Assembly (NCBI RefSeq): GCF_026213295.1
Contig: NC_079420.1
Coordinates: 19,736,474-19,800,473 of the forward strand
DNA length: 64,000 nt
Direction of reading: 5' to 3'
From: Gadus chalcogrammus
Lineage: Eukaryota; Chordata; Actinopteri; Gadiformes; Gadidae
Of this stretch, positions 1 through 64,000 are shown piece by piece. The translations under genes were made by a program, and so were the position numbers. The notes below the pieces were generated by a model that worked only from the letters and a program-made list of their open reading frames with translations, ran no database searches and was not told the origin of the DNA. The stretch's first letter is position 1. Every line of letters begins with the position of its first letter.

Positions 1-818
1 CTTCCCGATATTTTGGCCATGTCTCTCCGTGGACACTGGTCTTTGGTTAAGAGCTTTGAACGGCCATGTTCTGGAGCCGTGGTTGTTTGTCTCAAAGGCG
101 GCCGTGTGACTGGGCCTGCCTGTCGTCAGAGCATCCTAAGCCGCTCTAAGAACATTAAAGGGTTAGCAGAGAGGTTAGCCATCAAGGCTTAATGTTTCAT
201 CCAGTGCAAGGACACCTCGTTAGATGCCCTTCTCCTAATCACCGCCTGTTTGTTTTAAATACTCCTCCATAATAGTCGATCTTACCGCTCCAATCCAAAG
301 GTCTGGCTTTCTTTAAGTCAGTTTGTTCTGCAACTCCATTGCTGCTGGGCGTTTCCTATTATTACCATCCATTACAACCAGTTTGATGCTTGTATTGTTT
401 TTGCTTTTGCTTGTGTTCCTTGGGTATTGAAAAGTGTTTTTGTGATCTCGGCTTTTCTTTTCCTACCTAGGAGTATTCACATCATCCATTCATCTGTCAT
501 TGAAAATAAGGCGAAATTAGCTGTTGCTCAAACACTAAAAAGGGAAACTGCCGTGAACAACATGGGCCACAGATGAGTCTGGATCGTTTGCGCTCTCGTG
601 TAGATATCATTTTTCAAAGGTGTCATAAAATAAAATGCATAAAATATGATCATTTGCTTTCTTGATCATTATAATAATCATAGCGTGATACTAGTTGTGC
701 ATAGAAATAACTGTTTGTAGCGTGTGCACCTGAAATACTTTCTCGTTTCTCCAACCCTTCTCAAACCATCCTGAAGCTCAAGCTAACCCCCGTCTCTCTC
801 CGTGCTCTGTCTGTTCAG
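1..818 (+). other. igf1r: 3' end of igf1r intron 1
   Basis: AT-rich intronic sequence without repeat arrays or a credible reading frame. It ends in a pyrimidine-rich stretch and CTGTTCAG immediately before exon 2. No promoter, exon 1 or other gene is visible here. Confidence 0.85.
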
Positions 819-62785
<61,967 letters not shown>

Positions 62786-64000
62786 TACCCCACGCCGGAG
62801 ACCCCGCCTCCAGGCTCCGCCTCTTAAACAGGGTTAATGACACTCCTCCTCCCCCTCCTCCTCCCCCTCCTCCTCCTCCCCAGCCTCTCTGGAAGGATTG
62901 GGGGAGAGATGGGAGCAGAGCGTTCTTTCCCTTCTTCTGGGTCTTCCTCTCCTTGGACGTTCCCGTCCCCCCGCTGGATGCGAGCAGAGCGACGTGTACC
63001 CCTGGAGACTGGAGCGCAGCATGGGGGTCCGCAGCAGGGGGCGCTGTGGGAGGGCTGGGGTCTGTACCTGCTCAGCCTGCACTGTGCAGCGTTTGTTACA
63101 TAAGTCTTTAAACGAAAAAATGGATAAATTAAAAAAAAAACTACCGGAAATAACGCAGGCATTTCACCTGGCTTACAGATATTGTAAGACACGAACACGA
63201 GAGAATGATTACATAGCATATCTGCCAGCAAATCCAACAGAAGAGCACTTTTTTCTGATGATTTTTAGAAAGGATGTTGTGGATATTTCAGTGTGTATTT
63301 ATACGAACACGTGACTCTCTCTACGGTATATATCTCAAACTTTTTTTAAGTGACTTTCCATTGATATAACATTCAGTTATTTTATGAGCATCTAAGGACT
63401 GCAGCTCGAACCATTTGAGGATGCCACAGATCTAAACCCTGGACTAGGATCCTGGGTTCTGTTTCCAGTCTATATTTCTATGTGTGTGGATCCTTTAGCA
63501 GCCGGTCCTATTGGATGCAGAGACGGCTGTCATGTGTATGCCAAACTTTTGCCAAATCAACCTTTTTATTTGTTTTTATATTTCATTTATTTGTTTTAAA
63601 CAAGATAAATATCTCCCAACACAAACACAAGGCTGCGGATTAGAGATGACCCAAGTTCAATGGGAATGGCATTTGACGTTTGTTTGTTTGTTCATATCCT
63701 ATGAATATGAATTCATATCCTGTCTTTGTACTGAATACTCCCTGAGCATCGAGGTATTGGGCTTATCTGGGGCTTTGTTTGATAGGATGGATGCAAAAAT
63801 GATTCCCAGTATATGTTCTGGGTCTGAAATTAGTTAGCAAGCGTATTTATACTGGCAATTTAGTTGTTAATAGTTTGGTTAATTATTTCTATAATTATTA
63901 AGTCACCAGTTGCCAAGTAATGCAAAATTAAGTATTTGTTAAAATATACACAAAAAGGCAAATATTGTACAAATGTATGCAATTTATGAATAGGACTACA
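62786..64000 (+). other. igf1r: igf1r 3' untranslated region (start)
   Basis: Follows the stop codon. A CCT-rich stretch (62843-62883), then AT-rich sequence. I see no AATAAA; an ATTAAA stands at 63128-63133 beside an A run. Human IGF1R has a 3' UTR of several kilobases, so the transcript probably continues past the window. No second gene begins here. Confidence 0.75.

Overview
The window is vertebrate nuclear DNA and holds most of one gene on the + strand: the insulin-like growth factor 1 receptor, igf1r. Twenty coding exons (819 to 62785) can be placed by reading protein homology and GT/AG splice sites. They correspond one to one to human exons 2-21. All junction phases agree, and the joined frame stays open for 1,408 codons before a TGA at 62783-62785. 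Only exon 1 (signal peptide and first mature residues) lies upstream of the window. The terminal sequence, the NPEY juxtamembrane block and the kinase domain identify IGF1R rather than the insulin receptor. I cannot tell which teleost paralogue (igf1ra or igf1rb) it is.

The organism is very probably a teleost fish. Introns are compact apart from a 41-kb intron 2, exons are GC-rich, and the interspersed repeats are of fish type (hAT-like elements, MITEs, a tRNA-SINE-like piece, GATA-tailed retroposon ends). More than fifteen dinucleotide arrays of 50-180 bp and G/C homopolymers up to 48 bp are striking. Such density would suit a gadiform (cod-like) genome, but that is inference.

Layout: 1-818 end of intron 1; 819-1382 exon 2 (L1 domain); 1383-42694 intron 2, with no recognisable gene but with nested DNA transposons (3721-4926), a 618-bp hAT relic with a perfect 8-bp target duplication (19922-20539), an 859-bp pyrimidine block (35572-36430), minisatellites and long CA/TG/GA arrays; 42695-49345 exons 3-10 (cysteine-rich, L2, first fibronectin domains, insert domain with the alpha-CT helix); 49346-53378 intron 10, with a 600-bp CAC-based repeat; 53379-54974 exons 11-14 (furin site, FnIII-3, transmembrane segment); 55138-62785 exons 15-21 (juxtamembrane, kinase, tail); 62786-64000 3' UTR, which probably runs past the window.

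The exons build one receptor: the alpha chain binds IGF, RRRR cleavage separates the alpha and beta chains, and the beta chain spans the membrane and carries the tyrosine kinase. I found no second gene, RNA gene, CRISPR array or novel multi-gene system. The most interesting points are long complementary TC and GA arrays flanking exon 3, a roughly 70-residue low-complexity expansion in the receptor tail, and the nested mobile elements.
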